The notes under the pieces were generated by a model. The model ran no database searches, was not told the DNA's origin, and saw only the letters and a program-made list of their open reading frames with translations. A DNA stretch of 64,000 nt from SFTJ01 sp045613305 (lineage in GTDB: Bacteria; Bacteroidota; Bacteroidia; Bacteroidales; Muribaculaceae), in assembly GCA_045613305.1 (NCBI GenBank), contig JAZLAU010000028.1, forward strand, positions 62,001 to 126,000, read 5' to 3'. The position numbers and the translations under genes are program-made. This document shows positions 1-8,668 of the stretch, piece by piece. Every line of letters begins with the position of its first letter. Positions within the stretch are counted from its first letter, which is position 1.

Positions 1-121
1 TAACGAATTGTAAGTGAATTTGGAGAAAAAGGTTTTAAATTAAAAGTTAAAACGGCTTGCATAGAAAAACTCTTAATGTGTTAATCTTGAAAAAAAACAT
101 TAAGCATTGCAAAATTTTGAT

Positions 122-129
122 TAAATTTG
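122..129 (+). promoter_or_regulatory. Probable -7 promoter element of the first susC operon
   Basis: TAAATTTG matches the Bacteroidota -7 consensus TAnnTTTG. No TTG lies at the usual 19-20 nt spacing upstream, so the -33 half is unconvincing. It would leave a 5' leader of about 100 nt ahead of susC. The rest of the first 238 bases is AT-rich and shows no gene. Confidence 0.45.
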
Positions 130-238
130 CGCCCAAAATGTTTGTTGGCTCAAAGTACACAAATCTCAAATAAGTGTAGCATAAAGTAAAGAAACATAGA
201 AATAAATAAATATTTTGTCTAATTATTATTATTAAGGT

Positions 239-3217
239 ATGAAAAAGCTGTTATTTATTATGGTCGCTGCATGTGCCGTATTATTCCCAGCGTTGGCAGA
301 AGCTAAGGTTGTGAGCGGTAAGGTAGCAGACTCAGCAACAGGCGAACCTCTAGTTGGAGCATCAGTTATTCCAGTAGGAGCAACTAATGGTACATCGACT
401 GACTTCGACGGAAAGTTCACATTCAATGTACCTGACTATGTAAAGCAACTTAAGGTGACTTATGTAGGTTATCAAGAAAAGACAGTTGCAGCAGGTCAAG
501 GTATTGTAGTAGCACTTGAATCAGACGACAATGTCCTTCAAGACCTTGTAGTAACCGGTTACGGTTCAGGTAAGAAGGTAGGTTCTGTGGTAGGTGCAGT
601 AAGTGTTGTAAACGAAAAGCAATTTGCTAAGTTGACAACAGCAAACTTTACAGATGCGCTTCAAGGTCAAGTATCTGGTCTTTCAGTATTGTCAGGCTCA
701 GGTGATCCATCAAAGTCAGCATCAATCCGTTTGCGTGGTGTAAACTCTATTGAAGCAGGTACAGCTCCATTGTATATTTTGGACGGTGCCCCAATTTCTT
801 CAGCAGTGTTTAACACCTTGAACCCATCAGACATCGAAAACATTAGCGTATTGAAGGATGCTGCTTCAACATCAATCTACGGTTCTCGTGCTGCTAACGG
901 TGTAATCGTTATCACAACAAAGAAGGGTCGTTATGGTGAAAGCGCACGCGTAAACATCCGTGCACAATACGGTTTCTCAAAAATGGTTGATGACCAACAA
1001 GACATGATGAACTCAAAGGAATATATCAAGTTCCGTGATATCATCGGTGTTCCTGTTGCAGACGAAGTACGTACTCTAGTAGAACGTTACAACCTAAACA
1101 CAAACTGGCGTGAAACAATCTTCTCAAACAACGCGCCAACTTACACACTTGATGCATCAATTCAAGGTGGTACAGCAAATACATCATATTATGTATCAGT
1201 AAACCACCACGATCAACAAGGTATTATCGACCAATCAGGCATGCGCCGTGAATCTATCCGTTTCAACTTCGATTCTAAGTTGAAGGATTGGTTGAAGATT
1301 GGTTTGAGTTCAAACCTTGGTTACAGCAAGTATGACCAAAACAACGAAATCGAATCATCAAGCATCTATACAACTAACCCTGCATTCTTTGCACGTAAGG
1401 CGATGCCATTCGATAGCCCATACTACTACACAATCGAAAACGATAAGATTGTATACGGTGAAAAGGCACAATACTTGAAGTATTCAGGCGCACCAACACC
1501 AGCATTCGTTAACAGCCAACGTTCAGTGTTGCGTCGTCGTGTAACTGCTAACCTTAACCTATATGAACAAATCAACCCAATTAAGGGTTTGACTATCCGT
1601 GCACAACAAGCTCTTGACTCATATGACTATACCCTTGACAACGAAGGTTTCCCATATGACGAAATCATTACTCCAATGGGCAGCAAGATTGCAGCACGTA
1701 CAGGTTATGCACAAAAGTCAATGTCAAGATACTATGCTTGGACATTCACAAACACAGCAGAATACAAGTTTGACATTGCAAACGAACACAACTTCACATT
1801 CTTGCTTGGTCAAGAATCAATCATGACTAAGAGCACAAGCTTTGGTGTGTTTACAGAAGGCCACACAGACGTACGTCAAATGCGTCTTGACCAAGGTACA
1901 AACGTAGCAATTGCAGACATTTCAGACAGCAAGACTGAATCGGCATTCAACTCATATTTCTTGAACATGAACTATGACTGGAACGAAAAGTACTACTTGG
2001 ATGCAACAGTACGTCGTGACGCAAGTTCTAAGTTTGCTCCAAAGGACCGTTGGGCAACATTCTGGTCAGTAGGTGCAATGTGGAACATCACAAAGGAAAG
2101 CTTCATGCAAGACGTAGATTGGTTGAACCAATTGCAATTGAAGGTTAGCTACGGTACAACAGGTAACTCATCAATCGGTGACTACGCATATCTTGGCCTA
2201 CTTGGTTCAGGTAACCCATATAAGGGACAAGGTACAATCGGTATCTCACAACCATCAAACTTCGACTTGACATGGGAAACAGTTAACTCATTCGACGTAG
2301 GTATCTCAGCACGCATCTTCGACCGTGCATCAATCAACGTTGACTTCTATGACAAGCGCACAGAAAACATGCTTCTAAGCATTCCTTACTCATACACTAC
2401 AGGTTTCTCAAGTGGTTTCGGTAACATCGGTTCGATGGCCAACACTGGTGTTGACCTAGACGTTAAGGTAGACATTCTATCAGGTAAGGATTACTATTGG
2501 AACGTACGTGCAAACGTGAACTACAACAACGACCGCATCACTAAGTTGTTTAACGGCCGTGACGAATTTACATTGGCAGACTACGGTTTGCAATATAAGG
2601 TAGGTCACTCATCAGGTGAATTCTGGCAAGTACGCTATGCAGGTGTAGACCCACGCGACGGTAAGCAAATGTGGTATACAAAGGACGGCAACTTGACAAA
2701 GGAATTCAACGAAGAACGTGACGCTCTACTAGTAGGCAAGAGCATGTTCGCACCATGGACAGGTGGTTTTGGTACAGAAGCAGGTTGGAAGGGCATCTCA
2801 GTAGGTGCAGACTTCACTTGGGCAGGCGAAAAGTACTTGTATAACAACGACAACTACTTCATCGAAAACAGTGCACAAGCAACTTCATTGAACCAATCAA
2901 CACGCATGTTGAACATTTGGACAACTCCAGGTCAAGTAACAGACGTTCCAGCATACGGCGAAGCAATTCAATTCGACGACCATATGCTAGAAAATGCATC
3001 ATTCCTTCGTTTGAAGAAATTGACAGTTCAATATATGTTGCCACAATCTCTAACAAGAAAGGCACAAATCGAACGTTTGAACTTCTTCTTCGTAGGCCGT
3101 AACTTGTGGACATTGACTGAATACACTGGCTATGACCCAGAACCAGACACTAACCTTGTTCACTTTAACTATCCTAACACTAAGCAATTTGTATTTGGTG
3201 TAGAATTAACATTCTAA
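239..3217 (+). CDS. SusC/RagA-family TonB-dependent outer-membrane receptor
   Basis: This is a 992-residue outer-membrane importer that forms a barrel lidded by its SusD partner and takes up oligosaccharides or peptides with TonB energy. A signal peptide ends near ALAEA (residues 18-22). A carboxypeptidase-regulatory-like domain follows (about 23-100, GxVxDxxTGEPLVGA). The plug carries RLRGVNS and the family motif LKDAASTSIYGSRAA at about residue 205. The rest is a 22-strand-type barrel ending in aromatic F (VELTF), as expected for BAM insertion. Length is typical. The susD gene starts 22 bp after the stop. The substrate cannot be read from sequence. Codon use is strongly biased (CAA for Gln, GAA for Glu, AAG for Lys), which suggests high expression. 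Confidence 0.95.
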   Translation: MKKLLFIMVAACAVLFPALAEAKVVSGKVADSATGEPLVGASVIPVGATNGTSTDFDGKFTFNVPDYVKQLKVTYVGYQEKTVAAGQGIVVALESDDNVLQDLVVTGYGSGKKVGSVVGAVSVVNEKQFAKLTTANFTDALQGQVSGLSVLSGSGDPSKSASIRLRGVNSIEAGTAPLYILDGAPISSAVFNTLNPSDIENISVLKDAASTSIYGSRAANGVIVITTKKGRYGESARVNIRAQYGFSKMVDDQQDMMNSKEYIKFRDIIGVPVADEVRTLVERYNLNTNWRETIFSNNAPTYTLDASIQGGTANTSYYVSVNHHDQQGIIDQSGMRRESIRFNFDSKLKDWLKIGLSSNLGYSKYDQNNEIESSSIYTTNPAFFARKAMPFDSPYYYTIENDKIVYGEKAQYLKYSGAPTPAFVNSQRSVLRRRVTANLNLYEQINPIKGLTIRAQQALDSYDYTLDNEGFPYDEIITPMGSKIAARTGYAQKSMSRYYAWTFTNTAEYKFDIANEHNFTFLLGQESIMTKSTSFGVFTEGHTDVRQMRLDQGTNVAIADISDSKTESAFNSYFLNMNYDWNEKYYLDATVRRDASSKFAPKDRWATFWSVGAMWNITKESFMQDVDWLNQLQLKVSYGTTGNSSIGDYAYLGLLGSGNPYKGQGTIGISQPSNFDLTWETVNSFDVGISARIFDRASINVDFYDKRTENMLLSIPYSYTTGFSSGFGNIGSMANTGVDLDVKVDILSGKDYYWNVRANVNYNNDRITKLFNGRDEFTLADYGLQYKVGHSSGEFWQVRYAGVDPRDGKQMWYTKDGNLTKEFNEERDALLVGKSMFAPWTGGFGTEAGWKGISVGADFTWAGEKYLYNNDNYFIENSAQATSLNQSTRMLNIWTTPGQVTDVPAYGEAIQFDDHMLENASFLRLKKLTVQYMLPQSLTRKAQIERLNFFFVGRNLWTLTEYTGYDPEPDTNLVHFNYPNTKQFVFGVELTF

Positions 3218-3239
3218 TTAAAGGGAGGAACAAAACATT

Positions 3240-4769
3240 ATGAAAAAGATATATTTAGCAATATTATTAGTGTGCTCGGTTTTGACATCATGTAACATGG
3301 ACTTGAGCCCAGCGGGCGCACTTGACGACAATACTGGTATCCAGTCGGTAGATGATGCACAACGTTACCGTAACAACCTATACAATGGTCTAAAGGGTGT
3401 AAACGCAGGTTGGTATCACTCATATCCAGACATCCAAGCTGACCAATTTATGGGTATCATCAGCAATGGTAACCGTGTAGGTACATTGTCAAATGGTATT
3501 TTTGACTCAGGCGATGGCGACATCGAAACATACTGGGCAGGCGCATATGGCCGTATCGCATCGGTTAACTACATCATGCCAAAGTATGAAGAAATGATTG
3601 CAAGCGGTGAGTTTGAAGGTGAAGACCTAATCCAACTTAAGCGCTTCTTGGGTGAAGCTAAGTTTGTACGCGCATTCCAATACTGGATGCTTGCAGACAA
3701 GTTCATGGAAAACTATGCAAAGGTAGGTGGCGACACTCCAGCAAAGGGTCTTCCATTGGTAACAGAATACAACCCAACAGGTGATACATCAAAGTATCCA
3801 GGTCGTAGCACTCAAGACGAAACTTATGCATTGATTGAAAAGGACTTGTCAGAAGCATACGCAGCATTGAAGGAATTTGAAGCTTCAGAAGCAGCAGATG
3901 CAAAGGCAAACGTAGCACCAATGGCAGAATACCTTTCATCATGGGCAGTAGTAGCATTGCAAGCACGTGTAGCTCTTCTAAAGGGTGACTATGCAACTGC
4001 TTACAAGAAGGCAAGTGATGTAATCGAATCAGGTGTTTACACACTAACAAAGGCTGCTGACTACATGAAGATGTGGAAGCAAGACGAAAGTACAGAAATC
4101 ATCTTCCGTCCATACTGTTCACAAGAAGAACTTCCATCATCAACAGGTGCTTACTACTTGGGTAGCGACCAAAAGTCGGCTGACTACATTCCAACAATTA
4201 AGACTTTGTTGCAATATTCTGATGATGATATTCGTTTCGATGCATTCTTCAAGGTTCTTCAAATTGAAGTAGAAGGTAGCAAGTATGGATGCTATGTATT
4301 TAACAAGTATCCAGGCAATGCTTCATTGCAAGTGGGTGCAACACCAAACTTTGCACACTATCCAAAGGTGTTCCGTTTGAGCGAAATGTACCTAATCGCA
4401 GCAGAAGCTGGTTCACACGCAAATGTTGAAGGCGGTAGCAAGTATATGAACGCATTCTTGAAGGAACGTCACTCAGCATACACAGAAGAAGGTACATTCA
4501 ACCAAAAGACATTGTTCGAAACAGCTTGTATCGAACGCGAATGTGAAATGATTGGTGAAGGTACACGTCTAAGCGACTTGCGTCGTTGGGGCAAGGGCTT
4601 TACACGCGACATCGACTATAGCATACTTAACCCAGCTGTTAATAGCGTAGTTGTACCTCTTGGCGCACTAACATATACAAACGACGACAGACGTTTGGTA
4701 TGGCCAATCCCATCAATTGAAATTGAAAACAACCCTCAATTGGTAGGTCAACAAAACCCAGGTTATTAA
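3240..4769 (+). CDS. SusD/RagB-family nutrient-binding outer-membrane lipoprotein
   Basis: This is a 509-residue surface lipoprotein, the lid of the neighbouring SusC barrel. The signal peptide ends in a lipobox (LTSC, Cys18). The helical TPR-like SusD fold is indicated by KRFLGEAKFVRAFQYWML in the N-terminal half and by the C-terminal RagB signature ACERECEMIGEG-like stretch (written here TACIERECEMIGEGTRL) followed by LRRWGKG. It ends in the usual PIPSxEIxxNPxLxQNPGY form. It lies in one operon with the upstream susC and the downstream Calx-beta lipoprotein and shares their biased codon use. The ligand is unknown. Confidence 0.94.
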   Translation: MKKIYLAILLVCSVLTSCNMDLSPAGALDDNTGIQSVDDAQRYRNNLYNGLKGVNAGWYHSYPDIQADQFMGIISNGNRVGTLSNGIFDSGDGDIETYWAGAYGRIASVNYIMPKYEEMIASGEFEGEDLIQLKRFLGEAKFVRAFQYWMLADKFMENYAKVGGDTPAKGLPLVTEYNPTGDTSKYPGRSTQDETYALIEKDLSEAYAALKEFEASEAADAKANVAPMAEYLSSWAVVALQARVALLKGDYATAYKKASDVIESGVYTLTKAADYMKMWKQDESTEIIFRPYCSQEELPSSTGAYYLGSDQKSADYIPTIKTLLQYSDDDIRFDAFFKVLQIEVEGSKYGCYVFNKYPGNASLQVGATPNFAHYPKVFRLSEMYLIAAEAGSHANVEGGSKYMNAFLKERHSAYTEEGTFNQKTLFETACIERECEMIGEGTRLSDLRRWGKGFTRDIDYSILNPAVNSVVVPLGALTYTNDDRRLVWPIPSIEIENNPQLVGQQNPGY

Positions 4770-4796
4770 TATTAAATGTAAAAAATTAATAGCGAT

Positions 4797-5720
4797 ATGA
4801 AATTAAATAAATTAGCATATATGCTTTGCTTCGGCTTGACACTTGGCGCTGCATCATGTAGCACAGACAAGGCATGGGAAGAAGAAGCAAACAGCGCGGC
4901 AGGTACAATTGTTGAATTTGAATCAGCTGAACTTTCTGTAAAGGAAAACAAGGGTATCGTTCATATTCCAGTTGTATGTAGCGATGATATCAATGGTCGC
5001 GTAAACGTTACTGTAACTGTAGAAAGTATTGCACAAGGCGATGCTGAAAAGGCAGTAGAAGAAAAGCACTTCATTGTAACATCAAAGAGTGTAAACATTG
5101 GTTCAACAGATAAGGCTGCATTTGTAGAATTCTCAACTGTAGACGATGGTGAAATCAATAACGCACGTATGTTTAAGGTTACTATTGCAACAGCAAATGG
5201 TGCTAAGATTGGCGCAAAGAGCTCTTGTGTTGTAACTATTAAGGACAATGACTCAGCATTCTATGAAAAACTTCAAGGTAAGTGGAAGATGAAATACTTC
5301 GACATTTACGATGGAGTTAATGGTTCATGGGACGTTAATATCGTAGGTTACGAAGAAGGTGAAGCTGGTTATGACCAAGTTCTTTACATCATTGGTGTGA
5401 ATGGTGTAAACTATGCTCAAGCTCAACTTAACTACCATTTCGACAAGACTACTAAGAAGGGTTACGTAGAAATCCCATTCGGTTCGTTCTGTGCAGAAGG
5501 TCTAAACTTCGGTGGTGCAATCGGTGTATGTGACATCTATCTTGGTACAGTTGACGGTAATTACATTGTAATGGACGGTGCTCTAAAGGGTGAATGGAGC
5601 GAAGACTTCAAGACTATCACTTTCGAAGAAGGTATTCAAGTTAGAGGTTTCTTGGTATCAGGTGGTAAACCTAACGGTTACGCTTGGTTCGGTTTCCAAG
5701 ACCCAGTTCTTACTCGCTAA
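4797..5720 (+). CDS. Calx-beta domain lipoprotein of the first Sus-type locus
   Basis: This 307-residue lipoprotein has a signal peptide and lipobox (GAASC). Residues about 37-150 look like a Calx-beta domain: a VEFESAELSVKENKG start, alternating beta strands, and the closing VVTIKDND. The C-terminal half (about 155-307) is beta-rich and I do not recognise it. Its place as third gene after susC-susD, 27 bp beyond the susD stop, is where SusE/SusF-type accessory binding lipoproteins usually sit, so a role in surface ligand capture is inferred from position. A strong terminator follows. Confidence 0.75.
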   Translation: MKLNKLAYMLCFGLTLGAASCSTDKAWEEEANSAAGTIVEFESAELSVKENKGIVHIPVVCSDDINGRVNVTVTVESIAQGDAEKAVEEKHFIVTSKSVNIGSTDKAAFVEFSTVDDGEINNARMFKVTIATANGAKIGAKSSCVVTIKDNDSAFYEKLQGKWKMKYFDIYDGVNGSWDVNIVGYEEGEAGYDQVLYIIGVNGVNYAQAQLNYHFDKTTKKGYVEIPFGSFCAEGLNFGGAIGVCDIYLGTVDGNYIVMDGALKGEWSEDFKTITFEEGIQVRGFLVSGGKPNGYAWFGFQDPVLTR

Positions 5721-5752
5721 TCGATAGATAACGATTAAAAACTCTATAATGA

Positions 5753-5786
5753 GAGAGGTGAATTTAGGTTCACCTCTCTTTTTTTT
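5753..5786 (+). terminator. Rho-independent terminator of the first susCD operon
   Basis: A perfect 10-bp stem (GAGAGGTGAA with TTCACCTCTC), a 6-nt loop and eight T residues, starting about 30 bp after the last stop. Confidence 0.92.
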
Positions 5787-5987
5787 GTATATGTGCGGCT
5801 ATGTAGCACCGATGGCATAGTGCTAATTCAAGCCATAGGCACAAAAAAGCGTGGGGCGGGAAAACGTGGGGCTGTGGCTAAAAATGAGGTGTTGAATAGA
5901 TGAATGTGACATTGTGCTGTGAGTATGGAGATTTTGTGCGCCGAAATGGCGCAAAATGGCATAAAATTGGGATGATGTGTAACTAAT
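5787..5987. other. Intergenic stretch, no gene seen
   Basis: Sequence between the susCD terminator and the protease promoter. It holds short irregular repeats around AAAATGGC but no convincing reading frame, RNA or mobile element. Confidence 0.5.
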
Positions 5988-6020
5988 TTGGTATGGAATT
6001 AAAATATTATGTTATCTTTG
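5988..6020 (+). promoter_or_regulatory. Promoter of the C10 protease gene
   Basis: A -33 TTG (5988-5990) and a -7 TATCTTTG (6013-6020) separated by 22 nt, slightly wider than the usual 19-21. The protease ATG lies about 65 nt downstream. Confidence 0.65.
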
Positions 6021-6084
6021 CAAACTAAAGTTGAATTTTATTGAAAATAATCGATTTATAACAGGCAAACTCATAAAAACCAAT

Positions 6085-8520
6085 ATGAAAAGAATAATAT
6101 TATCATTAGTAGCCTTGGCAATGATGATGCCGTTGTGGGCAAAGCAAATAGGCCAAGCAGAAGCAGAACAGATAGCCAAGCGCTTTAGCAGAGAAAGTAG
6201 CATACTAAAGTCGCAAAGTCGCGAAAATGCGATGGAATTGGCCTATAAGGCAGAGTCAAACGGAAACGACTTGTATTATGTGTTTAACAATGGCGCAAAT
6301 CAAGGTTATGTGATAGTTTCGGCCGATGATTGCGTGCGTGATGTGTTAGGCTATAGTGAAATCGGAACATTTGACATCAACAATGTCAGCGAAAGCATGA
6401 AGTGGTGGTTAGACCAATATGCGCAAGAAATAGAATATGCCATAGCAAATGGTATGGAATGGGCACCAGTGCAATCGGTTGACCGCAAGCCAGTGAAGAC
6501 ATTGGTTAGCGCTCGATGGAATCAGGCCGACCCATATAATTTGTTGTGCCCAGATTATAGCGAAGGCCGAAAGTGTGTTACCGGATGTGTGGCAACAGCA
6601 ATGGCTCAAGTTATGTATTACCACAAATGGCCAGAAACAGGTACTGGTTCGAATTCATATACATTAGATATCAATGGCACTACTAAAACCTTGTCGGCTG
6701 ATTTCGGAGCAATTACATTCGACTGGGCTAACATGACCGACCGATATAACTCGAAAAGCAGCGAAGCATCAAAGCATGCAGTAGCACAATTGATGTCGGC
6801 ATGTGGCATTAGTGTGAACATGAGTTATGCCTTGGCGAGTGGTACTCAAACATCGCGCGTAGTGGATGCATTGATAAAGTATTTTGATTATGACCGCAGC
6901 ACTCGCTTTTTGTCGCGCGAAGGCTATGAGTCAGATGAATGGGAAGAAATGATATATTCAGAGTTGGCCGCAAAGCGCCCAGTGATGTTTTCAGGTCAAA
7001 GTTCGGGCGGTGGTCACTGCTTTGTGTGCGACGGCTATAGCCAAGACGGCTATTATCACTTCAACTGGGGTTGGGGTGGCCAAAGCGACGGCTACTTCTT
7101 GCTAACAGCGTTGAATCCAGGTTCTCAAGGCATTGGTGGCAGTTCAACTAACGACGGTTTTAATTCTGACCAAGGCATTATAATCGGCATTCGCAAGCAA
7201 GCCGGCACAACAGAGCGTTTTGCTCAAATCTGTGCATACGGTGGTTTTGTGCCTGCAACAAATTATGTTTCAGCAACTTCAACATCGTCGGTTGTCTTCA
7301 ATTTTGATAACCCAGCAGACCAAAGATATGGTTTTGGTTCAAATTGCCATGCTGATACAAAGATTGCATTGCTTTTGGCAATCACTAATACTGAGACTAA
7401 CGAGGTTAAGTATTATGATGTGAAAACAAAGACCTTTGACAATTCAAAGTACAGTTATGGCTCCTACAATTCAATTTATTTGTATAGCAATGGCCAATAT
7501 GCAGCAAATGCAAAAGACTTGTTGTCGTTGCCAGCCGGCACCTATAAGTTGGAGCCATACATTAAGAGCAAGGATAGCGATGAATATATAAAGGTTAGGA
7601 TACCAAGCGGAGGTTCGCGCTATGTTACCATGGTTTCAAACAATGGTTTGACATTTACAAAGGAAGAAGTGGGCAGCGCACGCTTGAAGGTGCAAGATTT
7701 GATATTCTCAAGCAAGTTGTATGCCGATAAGGAATTTGAATTGGTAGCCGAATTGCAGAGCGAAAACAGTGAATATCTAAACGATGTGATGGTGTCGCTA
7801 AACAGTGGTGAAGGTAGATTTGCAATGCAAGTATACTGCTCAGACCCAGTGAGAGTGGCAGTTCCTACAACCAGCACTCGCACATTAAAGGTTAGAGGTA
7901 AGTTGACAGGCATAACAGCAGGCGACTATACGTTGAAGTTTGTGAATGCCGATGACTTGATGTTCCACAGCATGGTGGTAACTATAGAATCAGCCCCAAC
8001 CGATGCACCAGTTATGGCAGCGAAGGACGTAACCTTTGGCGACAACACCAAGGTGAATAGCGAAGACATGGAATTGACTGCTAACTTGGAATGCTCGTTA
8101 GGCTACTTTGGCGGTGATGTAGCGCCTTACATCTATAAGAAATCGGATAAGACATATGTGGGTGCAATAGACGCGCAAAATATTATTATGGATGCCGGAA
8201 AGACCAAGACCGTGAAGTTCTATGGAGCGTTAGCACTTGAAAAGGGTGTGGAATATGGTGTTGACTTGGTGGCTATGCCTACCGAAGGCGATGACTTTGT
8301 TATTCCTACCGATGTGAAATTTACTATTGCCGACCCATCGGGAATTGAAACAATCGTGAAAGATGTTTTGGAACATAAGGGTGTGGTTAGCGTTTATGAT
8401 GTGCAAGGCAGAAAGTTGTACAGCGCAGATGCCGAAAACTTCGATATTAATGATGTAGAAGCATCGGGCGTATTGATAGTTCGCAGCGCAGCCGGCACAC
8501 AAAAAGTGGTAAAGCAATAA
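6085..8520 (+). CDS. Secreted C10 (streptopain-like) cysteine protease with T9SS-like C-terminal domain
   Basis: This is an 811-residue secreted protease. I start it at the internal ATG because MKRIILSLVALAMMMPLWA is a clean signal peptide; an in-frame ATG 54 bp upstream would put a charged stretch before it. Residues about 20-130 match a SpeB-type inhibitory propeptide. The peptidase core has the nucleophile in TGCVATAMAQ (Cys168) and the base in GGHCFVCDGY (His311), followed by HFNWGWGG, all expected for C10. Beta-sandwich modules fill about 370-740. The last ~60 residues (VSVYDVQGRKLY then GVLIVRS) resemble a type A type IX sorting domain. Relatives are streptopain and interpain A. The substrate is unknown. 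It has its own promoter and terminator. Confidence 0.92.
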   Translation: MKRIILSLVALAMMMPLWAKQIGQAEAEQIAKRFSRESSILKSQSRENAMELAYKAESNGNDLYYVFNNGANQGYVIVSADDCVRDVLGYSEIGTFDINNVSESMKWWLDQYAQEIEYAIANGMEWAPVQSVDRKPVKTLVSARWNQADPYNLLCPDYSEGRKCVTGCVATAMAQVMYYHKWPETGTGSNSYTLDINGTTKTLSADFGAITFDWANMTDRYNSKSSEASKHAVAQLMSACGISVNMSYALASGTQTSRVVDALIKYFDYDRSTRFLSREGYESDEWEEMIYSELAAKRPVMFSGQSSGGGHCFVCDGYSQDGYYHFNWGWGGQSDGYFLLTALNPGSQGIGGSSTNDGFNSDQGIIIGIRKQAGTTERFAQICAYGGFVPATNYVSATSTSSVVFNFDNPADQRYGFGSNCHADTKIALLLAITNTETNEVKYYDVKTKTFDNSKYSYGSYNSIYLYSNGQYAANAKDLLSLPAGTYKLEPYIKSKDSDEYIKVRIPSGGSRYVTMVSNNGLTFTKEEVGSARLKVQDLIFSSKLYADKEFELVAELQSENSEYLNDVMVSLNSGEGRFAMQVYCSDPVRVAVPTTSTRTLKVRGKLTGITAGDYTLKFVNADDLMFHSMVVTIESAPTDAPVMAAKDVTFGDNTKVNSEDMELTANLECSLGYFGGDVAPYIYKKSDKTYVGAIDAQNIIMDAGKTKTVKFYGALALEKGVEYGVDLVAMPTEGDDFVIPTDVKFTIADPSGIETIVKDVLEHKGVVSVYDVQGRKLYSADAENFDINDVEASGVLIVRSAAGTQKVVKQ

Positions 8521-8549
8521 AAGGCCGTTAGGGCTTTAGAAATAATGAA

Positions 8550-8580
8550 GGGGATTTGCAAATTTGCAAATCCCCTTTTT
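8550..8580 (+). terminator. Terminator of the C10 protease gene
   Basis: A perfect 26-bp palindrome (GGGGATTTGCAAA with TTTGCAAATCCCC) followed by five T residues, 30 bp after the protease stop. Confidence 0.88.
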
Positions 8581-8668
8581 GCGTCAATAGTGGTGTGACA
8601 CATTGATGAGAAAAATGGCGAAGAGACGGTTATTTTCGCATCGGGAAAAACGAAAATTTTTGATAAAA

